Origin: Chloroflexota bacterium
Lineage (GTDB): Bacteria > Chloroflexota > Dehalococcoidia > Lucifugimonadales > Australimonadaceae
Length of the DNA: 11,282 bases
Reading direction: 5' to 3'
Assembly (NCBI GenBank): GCA_027625205.1
Contig: JAQBVZ010000008.1
Coordinates: 1-11,282 of the forward strand
Position 1 is the stretch's first letter, and each line of letters opens with the position of its first letter. The notes under the pieces were generated by a model that did not search any database, was not told the DNA's origin, and saw only the letters and a program-made list of their open reading frames with translations. This document shows positions 1 to 6,738 of this stretch, piece after piece. A program made the translations under genes and the position numbers.

Positions 1-1129
1 CCTGCCAGTCAGAGGCCGCGACGACGGTGCGTATCTCCAGGTCAAACTTGGTGGCAAATTCAAAGTCCCGCTGGTCATGCGCGGGCACGCCCATGACTGC
101 ACCCGTGCCGTAAGTCAGCAGCACGTAATCAGCGACAAGGATGGGTATGCGCTCACCATTGAGCCGGTTGAGGGCGTATGCGCCGGTGAAAACGCCCGTC
201 TTCTCCCGCTCCGTGGAGAGCCGGTCAATCTCAGACGCTCTACGCGCTTGCTCCACATAGGCATCGACAGCGTCGTGCTGTTCTGGAGTCGTGATCTGTT
301 GCACCAGCGGGTGCTCCGGCGCAAGCACAATGAACGTGACGCCAAAGATGGTGTCTATGCGCGTGGTGAAGGCGCGTATCTCCTTCTGCTCTTGGCCGTA
401 TTCAGAGATATCAAAAGAGATATCCACGCCGCCGCTGCGGCCTATCCAATTGTTCTGCATGGTCTTGATGCGCTCCGGCCATTCCACCACTTTGGAAAAG
501 TCCAGAAGCTCATCAGCATACGCGGTAATGCGGAAGAACCACTGCTCCATCTCACGACGCTCCACGAGGTCACCTGAGCGTTCGCACTTGCCGTCCACCA
601 CCTGCTCGTTAGCGAGGACCGTTGCGCAAGACGGGCACCAGTTCACCGGCGCCTTTGCACGATAGGCCAGACCCTTCTCATACATGCGGAGGAAGAATAT
701 CTGGTTCCACTTGTAGTACTCAGGCATGCAGGTGATGACTTCACGGTCCCAGTCATATATCGCGCCCATGGATCGGAGCTGGCCCCGCATACGCTCAATG
801 TTGCTCATGGTCCACTGAGCAGGGTGGATGCCGCGCTGAATGGCGGCGTTCTCCGCAGGCAGACCAAAGGCGTCAAACCCCATGGGGTGCAGCACGTTGT
901 AGCCGCGCATCCGCATGAAGCGGGCGTGGGCGTCAGACGGCGACATGGCGTACCAGTGGCCTATGTGTAGGTCACCAGACGGGTACGGGAACATGGTGAG
1001 CGCGTACCACTTTGGACGTGGGTCGTCATCAGCCACGTGGTGCTGAGCTTCAGCCTCCCACCGCTGCTGCCACTTGGTGTCTATCTCCACAGGGTCGTAA
1101 CGCAGCGGCGTTACCTTGCCAGTCGCCAT
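1..1129 (-). CDS. leuS: Leucyl-tRNA synthetase, N-terminal part (runs off left edge)
   Basis: This is the first 376 codons of leucyl-tRNA synthetase, the cytoplasmic class I enzyme that charges tRNA-Leu; the gene continues past position 1. The frame is open with no disruption. The class I HIGH signature is residues 55-58 inside [13 protein letters not shown] zinc-type pair C165/C168 (CPSC) and C182 follow. The editing (CP1) domain is present: the threonine-rich motif reads TTRIDT at 255-260, where the family usually has TTRPDT, and [19 protein letters not shown] lies at 341-359 with the Asp that anchors the amino acid in the editing pocket. WIGRSGG (228-234) is also typical. The KMSKS motif would lie outside the window. 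I chose the ATG at 1129 because GGAG lies 7 nt upstream and [13 protein letters not shown] matches family N-termini. The identification is very secure. Confidence 0.97.
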   Translation of the reverse strand, partial: MATGKVTPLRYDPVEIDTKWQQRWEAEAQHHVADDDPRPKWYALTMFPYPSGDLHIGHWYAMSPSDAHARFMRMRGYNVLHPMGFDAFGLPAENAAIQRGIHPAQWTMSNIERMRGQLRSMGAIYDWDREVITCMPEYYKWNQIFFLRMYEKGLAYRAKAPVNWCPSCATVLANEQVVDGKCERSGDLVERREMEQWFFRITAYADELLDFSKVVEWPERIKTMQNNWIGRSGGVDISFDISEYGQEQKEIRAFTTRIDTIFGVTFIVLAPEHPLVQQITTPEQHDAVDAYVEQARRASEIDRLSTEREKTGVFTGAYALNRLNGERIPILVADYVLLTYGTGAVMGVPAHDQRDFEFATKFDLEIRTVVAASDWQ

Positions 1130-1184
1130 TCGTCATCTCCGGCGGCCCTTGTCATGGGAGAGGGCCAGTATTAGCATCGCCAAT

Positions 1185-1214
1185 AGTGTAGCCGATGAGG
1201 GCTGTGGTTTCCAA
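1185..1214 (-). promoter_or_regulatory. Candidate sigma-70 promoter for leuS
   Basis: On the minus strand, TTGGAA (1209-1214) and TACACT (1185-1190) are separated by 18 nt and lie about 56 nt upstream of the leuS start, in the spacer between divergent genes. Both boxes match the consensus only in part. Position and spacing are the main support. Confidence 0.35.
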
Positions 1215-1218
1215 AATC

Positions 1219-1247
1219 TTGCCCTTCAACACTGCTAGGCATAATAT
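1219..1247 (+). promoter_or_regulatory. Candidate sigma-70 promoter for the dioxygenase gene
   Basis: TTGCCC (1219-1224) and TAATAT (1242-1247) are spaced 17 nt apart, which predicts a start of transcription near 1254 and a leader of about 20 nt before the ATG at 1277. The overlapping CATAAT at 1240-1245 is an alternative -10 box. The region is A/T-richer than its surroundings and is shared with the divergent leuS promoter, so the two could affect each other. Confidence 0.5.
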
Positions 1248-1276
1248 GCCCGTATCCCGGTACTAGAAGGTGAGAC

Positions 1277-2344
1277 ATGGGCGAGATTATGTGCGCGGGC
1301 GTGAGTCATCACCCCGGTTTCGGCTATAAAGACGAGGCGATGGCAGACATTCTGCGACGAGCGCTGCAGAGTCCACGAGTCCCTGCTGATTGGAAAAACC
1401 CCGAGAACTGGCCTCCGCAAATGCTTGAGGAGTTCGGCCCGGAAGGCGAGAAGGCGACTGCGAACGCGGCCATCCATCGCGAGAAGGTGATAGGCGCGTA
1501 CCGCAAGGTGCGGGACGAGATTGCCGAGTTCAAGCCTGATTTCATCCTCATCTGGGGAGACGACCAGTACGAGAATTTTCACGAGGACATAGTGCCTCCC
1601 TTCTGTATCTACATCCGTGACCAATTTGACACCCAGCCCTTTGTGAAGCCCGCAGGCTGGGCTATAGGCGACCCGCAGAACGTGTGGGGTGAGCCACGGG
1701 ACAAGACGTTTAAGACCAAAGGCCACGCAGCGGCGGCCAAGTACCTGACCCGCAAGCTACTGGAGGAGGGCTACGCGATCCCCTACTCCTACACTAGCCT
1801 CCATCACCAGGGCATGGCCCATGCACACATGAACACGATGCTGTACCTGGACTACGACCGTGAGGGGTTCGACATTCCGGTGGTTCATTTCCACGTGAAC
1901 TGCTATGGCAGCAGCGTCATCCGCAACCGCGGCGGTGACAACTTGGACAAAGCGGACGCAGAGCCTGACCCACCCGCTCCCTCACCCAAGCTCTGTTTTG
2001 AGGTTGGCGCTGCGGTTGCACGTATCCTGAAGGAGAGCCCGTGGCGGGTAGCCCTCATTGGCTCCTCAAGCTGGTCTCACGCCTTCCTGACCCCTAAGCA
2101 TCACTACCTCTATCCAGACGTGGAGGCTGACCGGGCGCGGTTTGAGGACCTGCGAGACGGCAGGTTCCCGACCTGGAAGGACTTGGACCTGGCGCAGATT
2201 GAGGGCGCGGGGCAACAGGAGCTGTTGAACTGGGTGTGTTTGGCTGGGGCCATGACTGAGCTAGGGCTCAAGCCTCAGGTGCTAGACTACAGTGAGACCT
2301 ACATCTTCAATTCGTCCAAGTGCAGCGTCGTCGCCAAGGCGTAA
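1277..2344 (+). CDS. Class III extradiol ring-cleavage dioxygenase, LigB-like
   Basis: A 355-residue protein of the LigB superfamily: non-heme Fe(II) enzymes that open catechol-type rings next to the hydroxyls, using O2 in the cytoplasm. Visible landmarks are GVSHHPGF near the N-terminus (H11, H12, candidate first iron ligand), IWGDDQYENFHED at 92-104, HFHVNCYGS at 204-212, SSSWSHAF at 263-270 (H268 matches the catalytic His of the LigB motif ending in SH) and GQQELLNWVCLAGAM at 312-326 (E315 is a candidate carboxylate ligand). Where LigB has Asn-Asp-His, with the His binding iron, this protein has Asp-Asp-Gln (Q97), though H102 follows closely. The substrate cannot be read from the sequence; no other aromatic catabolism gene is nearby. 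The ATG has AAGGTGAG just upstream. It is the only plus-strand gene in the window, with its own promoter and terminator. Family is secure, activity and substrate are not. Confidence 0.85.
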   Translation: MGEIMCAGVSHHPGFGYKDEAMADILRRALQSPRVPADWKNPENWPPQMLEEFGPEGEKATANAAIHREKVIGAYRKVRDEIAEFKPDFILIWGDDQYENFHEDIVPPFCIYIRDQFDTQPFVKPAGWAIGDPQNVWGEPRDKTFKTKGHAAAAKYLTRKLLEEGYAIPYSYTSLHHQGMAHAHMNTMLYLDYDREGFDIPVVHFHVNCYGSSVIRNRGGDNLDKADAEPDPPAPSPKLCFEVGAAVARILKESPWRVALIGSSSWSHAFLTPKHHYLYPDVEADRARFEDLRDGRFPTWKDLDLAQIEGAGQQELLNWVCLAGAMTELGLKPQVLDYSETYIFNSSKCSVVAKA

Positions 2345-2378
2345 GGCAGTGCGGCAACAACTCTTTCAACCATCCCCC

Positions 2379-2413
2379 TACCCCCTTCCTGGCCAGGAAT
2401 GGGGTAAGTTTTT
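2379..2413 (+). terminator. Rho-independent terminator after the dioxygenase gene
   Basis: TACCCC (2379-2384) pairs with GGGGTA (2401-2406). After one C/T mismatch, TTCCT (2386-2390) pairs with AGGAA (2395-2399) around a GGCC loop. Five T residues follow at 2409-2413. The hairpin starts 34 nt after the TAA of the dioxygenase gene. There is no T-run on the other strand, so it should act in the plus direction only. Confidence 0.8.
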
Positions 2414-2416
2414 CAT

Positions 2417-2459
2417 CTGAGGGACACCCTCAGACTCCCGACAAAGGGGCTTTGCCCCT
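2417..2459. repeat. Two adjacent perfect hairpins between convergent genes
   Basis: CTGAGGG (2417-2423) pairs with CCCTCAG (2427-2433) around ACA. AGGGGC (2445-2450) pairs with GCCCCT (2454-2459) around TTT. They sit between the plus-strand terminator and the stop of crcB. Seen from crcB, the first hairpin reached is followed only by a short TTTG, so termination there would be weak. The paired-hairpin layout resembles dispersed intergenic palindromes, but only one copy is visible here. Confidence 0.6.
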
Positions 2460-2472
2460 CTGTACTCCATAA

Positions 2473-2877
2473 TTAGGAAAAGGTGCTCGGTAATGCTCGG
2501 CCCAGAGCCAGCCCTATCCATACCATCGTCAAGCACACAATGACCTGCACTCCGGCATTGGCCAGGCCCATGAATACACGGCCGTCCTGCAGGAGCACCA
2601 CGGTCTCGAGCCCAAAGGCTGAGAAGGTGGTGAAGCCCCCCAGCACGCCAAAAAACACCAGCAAGCGGACCTCATTACTGAATAGCTGACGGCCCTCGGT
2701 CAACCCTGCAAGCAGGCCAATGACCAGGCACCCCAGGATGTTCACCGTCAACGTACCGTAAGGGAATACGGGCGTCCCCGCCGTCCGCATGACCCACGTA
2801 CCCACAATGAACCGTAGAGCGGAACCGATAAAGCCGCCAGCGCCCACAAGCAGCACGTTTATGAGGGTGATGGGCAT
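2473..2877 (-). CDS. crcB: Fluoride channel/exporter CrcB (Fluc)
   Basis: A 134-residue protein with four hydrophobic segments, the usual size for one subunit of the dual-topology Fluc fluoride channel, which lets fluoride leave the cytoplasm. Diagnostic motifs are VGAGGFIGSALRF at 11-23, YGTLTVNILGC at 40-50 with the conserved Asn46, and GGFTTFSAFGLE at 80-91, which carries the pore phenylalanines. A single gene implies a homodimer. The ATG at 2877 is preceded by GGAGG about 10 nt away. The 39-nt gap to the HIT gene upstream is too short to hold a fluoride riboswitch, so induction by fluoride through that element is unlikely; expression probably follows the upstream replication genes. It is the last gene of the minus-strand run. 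Confidence 0.95.
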   Translation of the reverse strand: MPITLINVLLVGAGGFIGSALRFIVGTWVMRTAGTPVFPYGTLTVNILGCLVIGLLAGLTEGRQLFSNEVRLLVFFGVLGGFTTFSAFGLETVVLLQDGRVFMGLANAGVQVIVCLTMVWIGLALGRALPSTFS

Positions 2878-2916
2878 ATGCGGTGGGCCTCCAAGGCCAG
2901 AATATTGGGGCGTTGG

Positions 2917-3345
2917 CTACTTCTGCTCAGGACCGCCGTAGGTAGAGGGAATCACACTTCCCGGCCACTGTCCCCAGAGATAGAGGCCCAGGTCCTGTCC
3001 GCCAAGGATGTGCAGGTGTCCATGCGCCTGAGACTGCATACCGTCAGGCCCAACGTTGGACAGCAGCCTATACCCGTTGGGGCTGTCCTCTTTTGCAATG
3101 TCCACTGCCAGACTGCTGGCCCTGGCAAAAAGCGGTGACTGCCAGAATTCCTCCTGGCCCATGTGGACTTTGGGAAGGACCAGTAACATCACGGGCACCC
3201 AGCGAAGGGCATTCTGTATCACCAAGAGGTCGTCGTCTTCATGGCGGATGCGCCTAGGGCTACGCCCCGCGATGACCTCACAGAAGACGCAGGGCTCACC
3301 CGGCGCCGGTTGCAACACCGGTTGAAAGGGGGTCTCTGAAGCCAT
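2917..3345 (-). CDS. HIT (histidine triad) family nucleotide-binding protein
   Basis: A 142-residue HIT-domain protein, a family of nucleotide hydrolases and transferases acting on phosphoramidates, dinucleoside polyphosphates and similar compounds. The triad is H108-G-H110-L-H112-I-L within QSQAHGHLHILGG, with H110 the expected nucleophile. An N-terminal CVFC (C19, C22) and the GRSPRRIRHEDDDLLV stretch match HINT-like proteins, where the Cys pair helps bind zinc. I placed the start at the ATG at 3345. It follows the TAG of the dnaC-like gene by one nucleotide (TAG-T-ATG), so translation is probably coupled; the in-frame extension up to 3408 would overlap dnaC and does not look like HIT. The exact substrate cannot be told. 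Confidence 0.9.
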   Translation of the reverse strand: MASETPFQPVLQPAPGEPCVFCEVIAGRSPRRIRHEDDDLLVIQNALRWVPVMLLVLPKVHMGQEEFWQSPLFARASSLAVDIAKEDSPNGYRLLSNVGPDGMQSQAHGHLHILGGQDLGLYLWGQWPGSVIPSTYGGPEQK

Positions 3346-3346
3346 A

Positions 3347-4759
3347 CTACCTGTCCCGTGCTCCGGCGTCTTGACCACGATCACGCCCCTGCGGAACAGC
3401 CTTGGCATGCTGGCGGAAGTCCGGTGCAGTGATGGGCACCACGGTCACCAGGCGAGGGTCATTAATGCGAGAGGCAATAGGGTCCCGTGAGCTGTTGGGG
3501 AGCTTCCTGGTGGTGATAATGGTGGGAAGTCGAGCGTTGTGGCGGTGCACAATTATCTGGTAAAGCTTCTCATTGGCCCACTGCGTAGTGCTCTCCGCAC
3601 CCAAATCATCCAGGATAAGAAGAGGGGTCTGCTTGACCTCCTCAAACCGTTCGTCATAGGTCACACGGCTGTCAGGGCTGAAGGTATAGCGGAGGTAGTC
3701 CAGCAGGTCAGGAACCAGGGCAAAGAACACCGGTTGGCCCGCCTTGATCCTCTGTTCAGCTACCGCCACAGCCAGATGGGTCTTGCCGCAACCGGTGTCA
3801 CCCATAAGGACCAGCCAGCCGTCTGGTTCCTGCGCAAAGGACCGCGCTGACTGCAATGCGGCCGCCAGGGTCTCCTGGCCCTCCCGGTCCTTGGCTTTGC
3901 CGAGGGGCTCGAAAGTAGCGAAGGTCATGCGAGTCAACAATTCAGGCTCAATACCGCCAATGGCAGGCGCCCTACCCCTCGTTACGTCCCCCAGGTCCAG
4001 CAACTGAGACAGCCGTGGGTCACTGAGTCTGCTCTGGAGGCGAGCCTCTGTTTGCTCCACTGCGACGTTGGTGGTAATGACGGTGGATAATTGGGTCACG
4101 TAGCGGTGGTTCAGCAGTTGGAAGAGCTTCTCCTCAGCCCAGGGGGTGCTGCTCTGCACACCAAGGTCATCCAACACCAGCATGGGAATGCTCTTTATCT
4201 GTTCAAAGAGTTCGTCATACGGCATCTCGTTCTGCGGGCCAAAAGAGGCGCGCAGGTGGTCAAGCAGGTCCGGCGCCACCACGAAGAGCACAGGAATCTC
4301 CCGCTCCATGCAGCGGTTGGCGATTGCAGCCGCTAGGTGCGTCTTTCCCGTGCCGCTGCCCCCCTCCAACACCAGCCAGCCCTGAGGGTCCTCAGCGTAG
4401 GCCTGAGCGGCCTGCATGGACATCTTGAACCGGGTGCGACCATCCGTGTTGCCGCTGCGGCCATCAGCGTCGGTTTTCTCAAAGGACACTTCAGCGAGTC
4501 TCCCCATGTTGCTGAAGCGCTGAAGCCGGGTCAGGCGTCCGTCGCTGCTCACCTGCTGTTGGCAAAAGCACTGGACCGCTTTGCCAAAGTGAGGGTCGCC
4601 AATGGGTACTTCCCGCCGCACCCAACCAAGGCCGCCGCACAGCGGGCATAGGGGCTCAGCTGACTCCGGTTCGGCGGCCAACGCCTCAGCGGCGGAGTCC
4701 GTACCGTTTAACGTACTCAGCTGCTGTAATCGTTTGAGAATCGCTCCCAGGCTCTCCAT
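3347..4759 (-). CDS. DnaC/DnaI-like helicase loader with two tandem AAA+ ATPase modules
   Basis: A 470-residue protein of the DnaC/DnaI helicase-loader family, which uses ATP to place the DnaB ring on DNA. Residues 1-35 carry a helical MESLGAILKRLQQL. A putative zinc cluster follows at C38, C41, C64 and C66. AAA+ module 1 has Walker A GGSGTGKTH (K139), Walker B LVLDDLG (D197, D198), TTN at 229-231 and SRLSDPR at 243-249. Module 2 repeats all of this: GDTGCGKTH (K326), LILDDLG (D384, D385), TTR at 416-418 and SRINDPR at 430-436. By hand count the modules are about half identical over some 105 residues (about 4393-4013 and 3832-3452). Known DnaC and DnaI are 245-310 residues with one ATPase, so this is a duplication in one chain. 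The basic tail (last 20 residues) is not recognisable. I chose the ATG at 4759 over a GTG at 4765 because GGAG ends 5 nt before it. The gene overlaps dnaD by 74 nt. Confidence 0.88.
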   Translation of the reverse strand: MESLGAILKRLQQLSTLNGTDSAAEALAAEPESAEPLCPLCGGLGWVRREVPIGDPHFGKAVQCFCQQQVSSDGRLTRLQRFSNMGRLAEVSFEKTDADGRSGNTDGRTRFKMSMQAAQAYAEDPQGWLVLEGGSGTGKTHLAAAIANRCMEREIPVLFVVAPDLLDHLRASFGPQNEMPYDELFEQIKSIPMLVLDDLGVQSSTPWAEEKLFQLLNHRYVTQLSTVITTNVAVEQTEARLQSRLSDPRLSQLLDLGDVTRGRAPAIGGIEPELLTRMTFATFEPLGKAKDREGQETLAAALQSARSFAQEPDGWLVLMGDTGCGKTHLAVAVAEQRIKAGQPVFFALVPDLLDYLRYTFSPDSRVTYDERFEEVKQTPLLILDDLGAESTTQWANEKLYQIIVHRHNARLPTIITTRKLPNSSRDPIASRINDPRLVTVVPITAPDFRQHAKAVPQGRDRGQDAGARDR

Positions 4760-5369
4760 GGTCACTCCGGCCCTCTGCGGCCCAACGTTCTAGTATGCGG
4801 GCCACGTACTTCCAACTGCGTCGGTTGCGTTCCACCGCCTCCTTGAAGGCATCTTCTATCCATGATTCAGGATACACCCCCTCCGCGTCCTTGAGTTCAT
4901 CAGCCAACAGAGGTGTAAGCATGCCAATGTTCTGTTCATACAGCTTGAAGATGTTAGGGCGCTCCGCCGGCGGTACAACAGCCTGCTGCGTTCCCCTATC
5001 TTCAGTCGCGTCTTCAGTCGCGCTACCTCTTGCCTCAGCCACACGCTCATTGGCAGGCGTATGCGACAGGTAAGTCGTCTCTCCGCCGGGGCCTACGGTT
5101 GCCAGCAGAGTGCCTCGCTTCACCGCAAGCTCCAACCCCCGGCGTACCTCTTCCACAGAGCCAAGGGCCGCCAGCAGCACGGGGTCTTCCGTCAGCGCTG
5201 AGGCCCCCACCATACGGGGCTGGCCTTTCTGTTGCGCGACCATCCAGAAGAATCGCAGCGTGCACTTGAGCTCAGCCATCTCCGTGATCTCTTCCAGGAG
5301 CGGCCCGAGAAGTGGGCTGGGCACGGGGAGGTCCCGCGTGCCGGAGGGAAAGCCAGGAAAGGCCGCCAT
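4686..5369 (-). CDS. dnaD: DnaD-like primosomal protein
   Basis: A 227-residue DnaD/DnaB_2-family protein that in Firmicutes binds DNA and works with the loader at origins and restart sites. Residues 1-105 look like the winged-helix N-terminal domain (PVPSPLLGPLLEEI, then MAELKCTLRFFWMVAQQKG). Residues 106-137 form a polar linker with an ATEDATED repeat. The C-terminal domain runs from about 139 (IFKLYEQNIGMLTPLLADEL) to WKYVARILERW, which contains the YxxxIxxxW motif described for DnaD at Y188, I192 and W196. I placed the start at the ATG at 5369, one nucleotide after the TAG of dnaB. An in-frame extension up to 5651 exists but is the wrong-frame reading of dnaB and has no DnaD character. 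The C-terminal TAAEYVKRYGLRR overlaps the dnaC-like start by 74 nt. Sequence homology in DnaD families is low, so the symbol is by motif and neighbourhood. Confidence 0.85.
   Translation of the reverse strand: MAAFPGFPSGTRDLPVPSPLLGPLLEEITEMAELKCTLRFFWMVAQQKGQPRMVGASALTEDPVLLAALGSVEEVRRGLELAVKRGTLLATVGPGGETTYLSHTPANERVAEARGSATEDATEDRGTQQAVVPPAERPNIFKLYEQNIGMLTPLLADELKDAEGVYPESWIEDAFKEAVERNRRSWKYVARILERWAAEGRSDHGEPGSDSQTITAAEYVKRYGLRR
4765..4768 (-). promoter_or_regulatory. Ribosome binding site that fixes the dnaC-like start
   Basis: On the minus strand GGAG at 4768-4765 is followed by TGACC and then ATG at 4759. The competing GTG at 4765 overlaps the GGAG itself and so cannot be served by it. 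The site lies inside the coding sequence of the upstream dnaD gene. Confidence 0.65.
4999..5022. repeat. 12-nt tandem duplication inside the dnaD linker
   Basis: TCTTCAGTCGCG occurs twice in direct succession (4999-5010 and 5011-5022). Read on the minus strand it is in frame and encodes ATED twice, residues 117-124 of DnaD, in the region joining its two domains. It is probably a recent replication-slippage duplication. Confidence 0.85.
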
Positions 5370-5370
5370 G

Positions 5371-6738
5371 CTAATCCCATTGCTGCGCAGCCAGGCTCTC
5401 AAACCTGGAGAGGTTGCCACGGAAGTAGAGGTTGATGGTGTCCACCGGCCCGTGACGGTGCTTGGCCACGATGAATTCAACGATGTTGCGAGGGTACGGC
5501 TCAGTGGGGTACCGCTGTTCCCAGTCTTCCTCAGTGCGGTAGCGGTCCTCACGGTAGATGAAGGAGACCACGTCTGCGTCCTGCTCAATGCTGCCTGACT
5601 CACGTAGGTCTGAAAGTTGAGGACGGTGGTCAGGGCGCTGCTCCGGCGCACGGCTGAGCTGCGACACGGTGAGCACCGGTATATTCAAGTCTCTGGCCAT
5701 CCCCTTGAGTTGACGGGTGATTTCACCCAATTCCAACACGCGGTTCTCCATCCGGTCACTGGCTCCACGAATGAGCTGCAGATAGTCGACGACGACCAAG
5801 TCTAAACCGCGCTCCATGTGAAGCCTGCGAGACTTGCTGCGTATCTCCAGGACCGTCTGGAGCGGGGTGTCATCAATGTAGATGGACAGGTCAGACAGCG
5901 CGCCGACTGAGGCTCCGACACGGCTGGCTTCTGCGTCACTGACCAGACCAACCCGCAGCCGGTGGTTCTCCACTTCCGCCTCTGCCGAAAGGAGCCGCAA
6001 CGCAAGTTGCTCACGGCTCATCTCCAGGCTGAACACACCGACCACCGCCCCCTGGCCGGCAGCGTTGCGAGCGATGTTCATGGCAAGAGTCGACTTGCCA
6101 ATGGACGGCCTGGCCGCCAGGATAATCAGGTCTGAGCGCTGTAGCCCGCCCATAAGCAATTCATCCATTGCCGGAAAGTCCGTATGGATTGGCGCCATGC
6201 CGGTATCCATGCCTCCAATGATGGAGGCGGAGTCCTCTAGGTACTTGTCCAGAATTTCCCGAAGGGACGCGAAGTCCCGGACGCCCTGGCCGGTGCGAAT
6301 ACGGAAGAGCAGGTCTTCCGCCTGGGCCATGGCGGAGTCCACGTCCGCTGAGTTGTCGTAGCCAATAGTGGCAATCTCACCCGCAGTCTGGATGAGCCGC
6401 CGCATGGTGGCGGTGCGGCTCACGATGCGAGCGTAGTGTTCAATGTGAATGGACGTGGGAACTGTGGTGACAAGGTGGCTGAGATAGGCGGGGCCGCCCA
6501 ACTCTTCAAGACGCTCACGTCGGCCAAGCTCATGGCTGAGGGTCACCTGGTTGATGGCCTCATTGCGCTGATAGAGGGCCAGGCATGACTCATAACACCA
6601 GCGGTTGCGTTCGCGGTAGAAATCATCTGGCTTGACGATGGCGGCAACGCGGTTGATGGCCTCGCCGTCAATTAACAGCGAGCCAATAACCGACTCTTCT
6701 GCCTCTACGTCATGAGGTGGGAGCTTCTCAGCGTACAT
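5371..6738 (-). CDS. dnaB: Replicative DNA helicase DnaB
   Basis: A 455-residue DnaB, the hexameric ring helicase that unwinds DNA ahead of the replisome. The N-terminal domain opens with LPPHDVEAEESVIGSLLID (6-24). The RecA-like C-terminal domain has Walker A AARPSIGKST (208-217, K215), the FSLEMS motif with catalytic Glu239, Walker B VVVDYLQL (D318), TVSQLSR (357-363) and ESGSIEQDAD (380-389). The arginine-finger region reads KHRHGPVDT (426-434) where KxRNGPTG is usual: the Arg is kept, but Asn, Thr and Gly are replaced. No intein interrupts the gene. The ATG at 6738 has a weak AGGCGG just upstream. Length and end are normal. It leads the dnaB-dnaD-dnaC-like string, and rplI lies 95 nt upstream on the same strand, as in the rplI-dnaB order of many Gram-positives. 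Confidence 0.97.
   Translation of the reverse strand: MYAEKLPPHDVEAEESVIGSLLIDGEAINRVAAIVKPDDFYRERNRWCYESCLALYQRNEAINQVTLSHELGRRERLEELGGPAYLSHLVTTVPTSIHIEHYARIVSRTATMRRLIQTAGEIATIGYDNSADVDSAMAQAEDLLFRIRTGQGVRDFASLREILDKYLEDSASIIGGMDTGMAPIHTDFPAMDELLMGGLQRSDLIILAARPSIGKSTLAMNIARNAAGQGAVVGVFSLEMSREQLALRLLSAEAEVENHRLRVGLVSDAEASRVGASVGALSDLSIYIDDTPLQTVLEIRSKSRRLHMERGLDLVVVDYLQLIRGASDRMENRVLELGEITRQLKGMARDLNIPVLTVSQLSRAPEQRPDHRPQLSDLRESGSIEQDADVVSFIYREDRYRTEEDWEQRYPTEPYPRNIVEFIVAKHRHGPVDTINLYFRGNLSRFESLAAQQWD

Noticed and set aside
77..577. Plus-strand open frame of 166 codons opposite leuS
   Set aside because: The minus-strand reading is an uninterrupted leucyl-tRNA synthetase, so this is a shadow.
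1235..1726. Minus-strand open frame of 163 codons opposite the dioxygenase start
   Set aside because: It overlaps the dioxygenase gene and its promoter on the opposite strand and has no recognisable domain.
2878..2916. Fluoride riboswitch upstream of crcB
   Set aside because: Only 39 nt separate crcB from the HIT stop, too short for the known fold, and I see none of its pairing pattern.
3346..3408. N-terminal extension of the HIT protein by 21 codons
   Set aside because: It would overlap the end of the dnaC-like gene and lies before the normal HIT N-terminal region; the ATG at 3345 fits better.
5110..5598. Plus-strand open frame of 162 codons opposite dnaD and dnaB
   Set aside because: Antisense to two well-supported genes and without any family character.
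5370..5651. N-terminal extension of DnaD by 94 codons
   Set aside because: This part is the other-frame reading of the dnaB 3' end, is Ser/Thr/Arg-rich and unlike DnaD; the ATG at 5369 directly after the dnaB stop is the better start.
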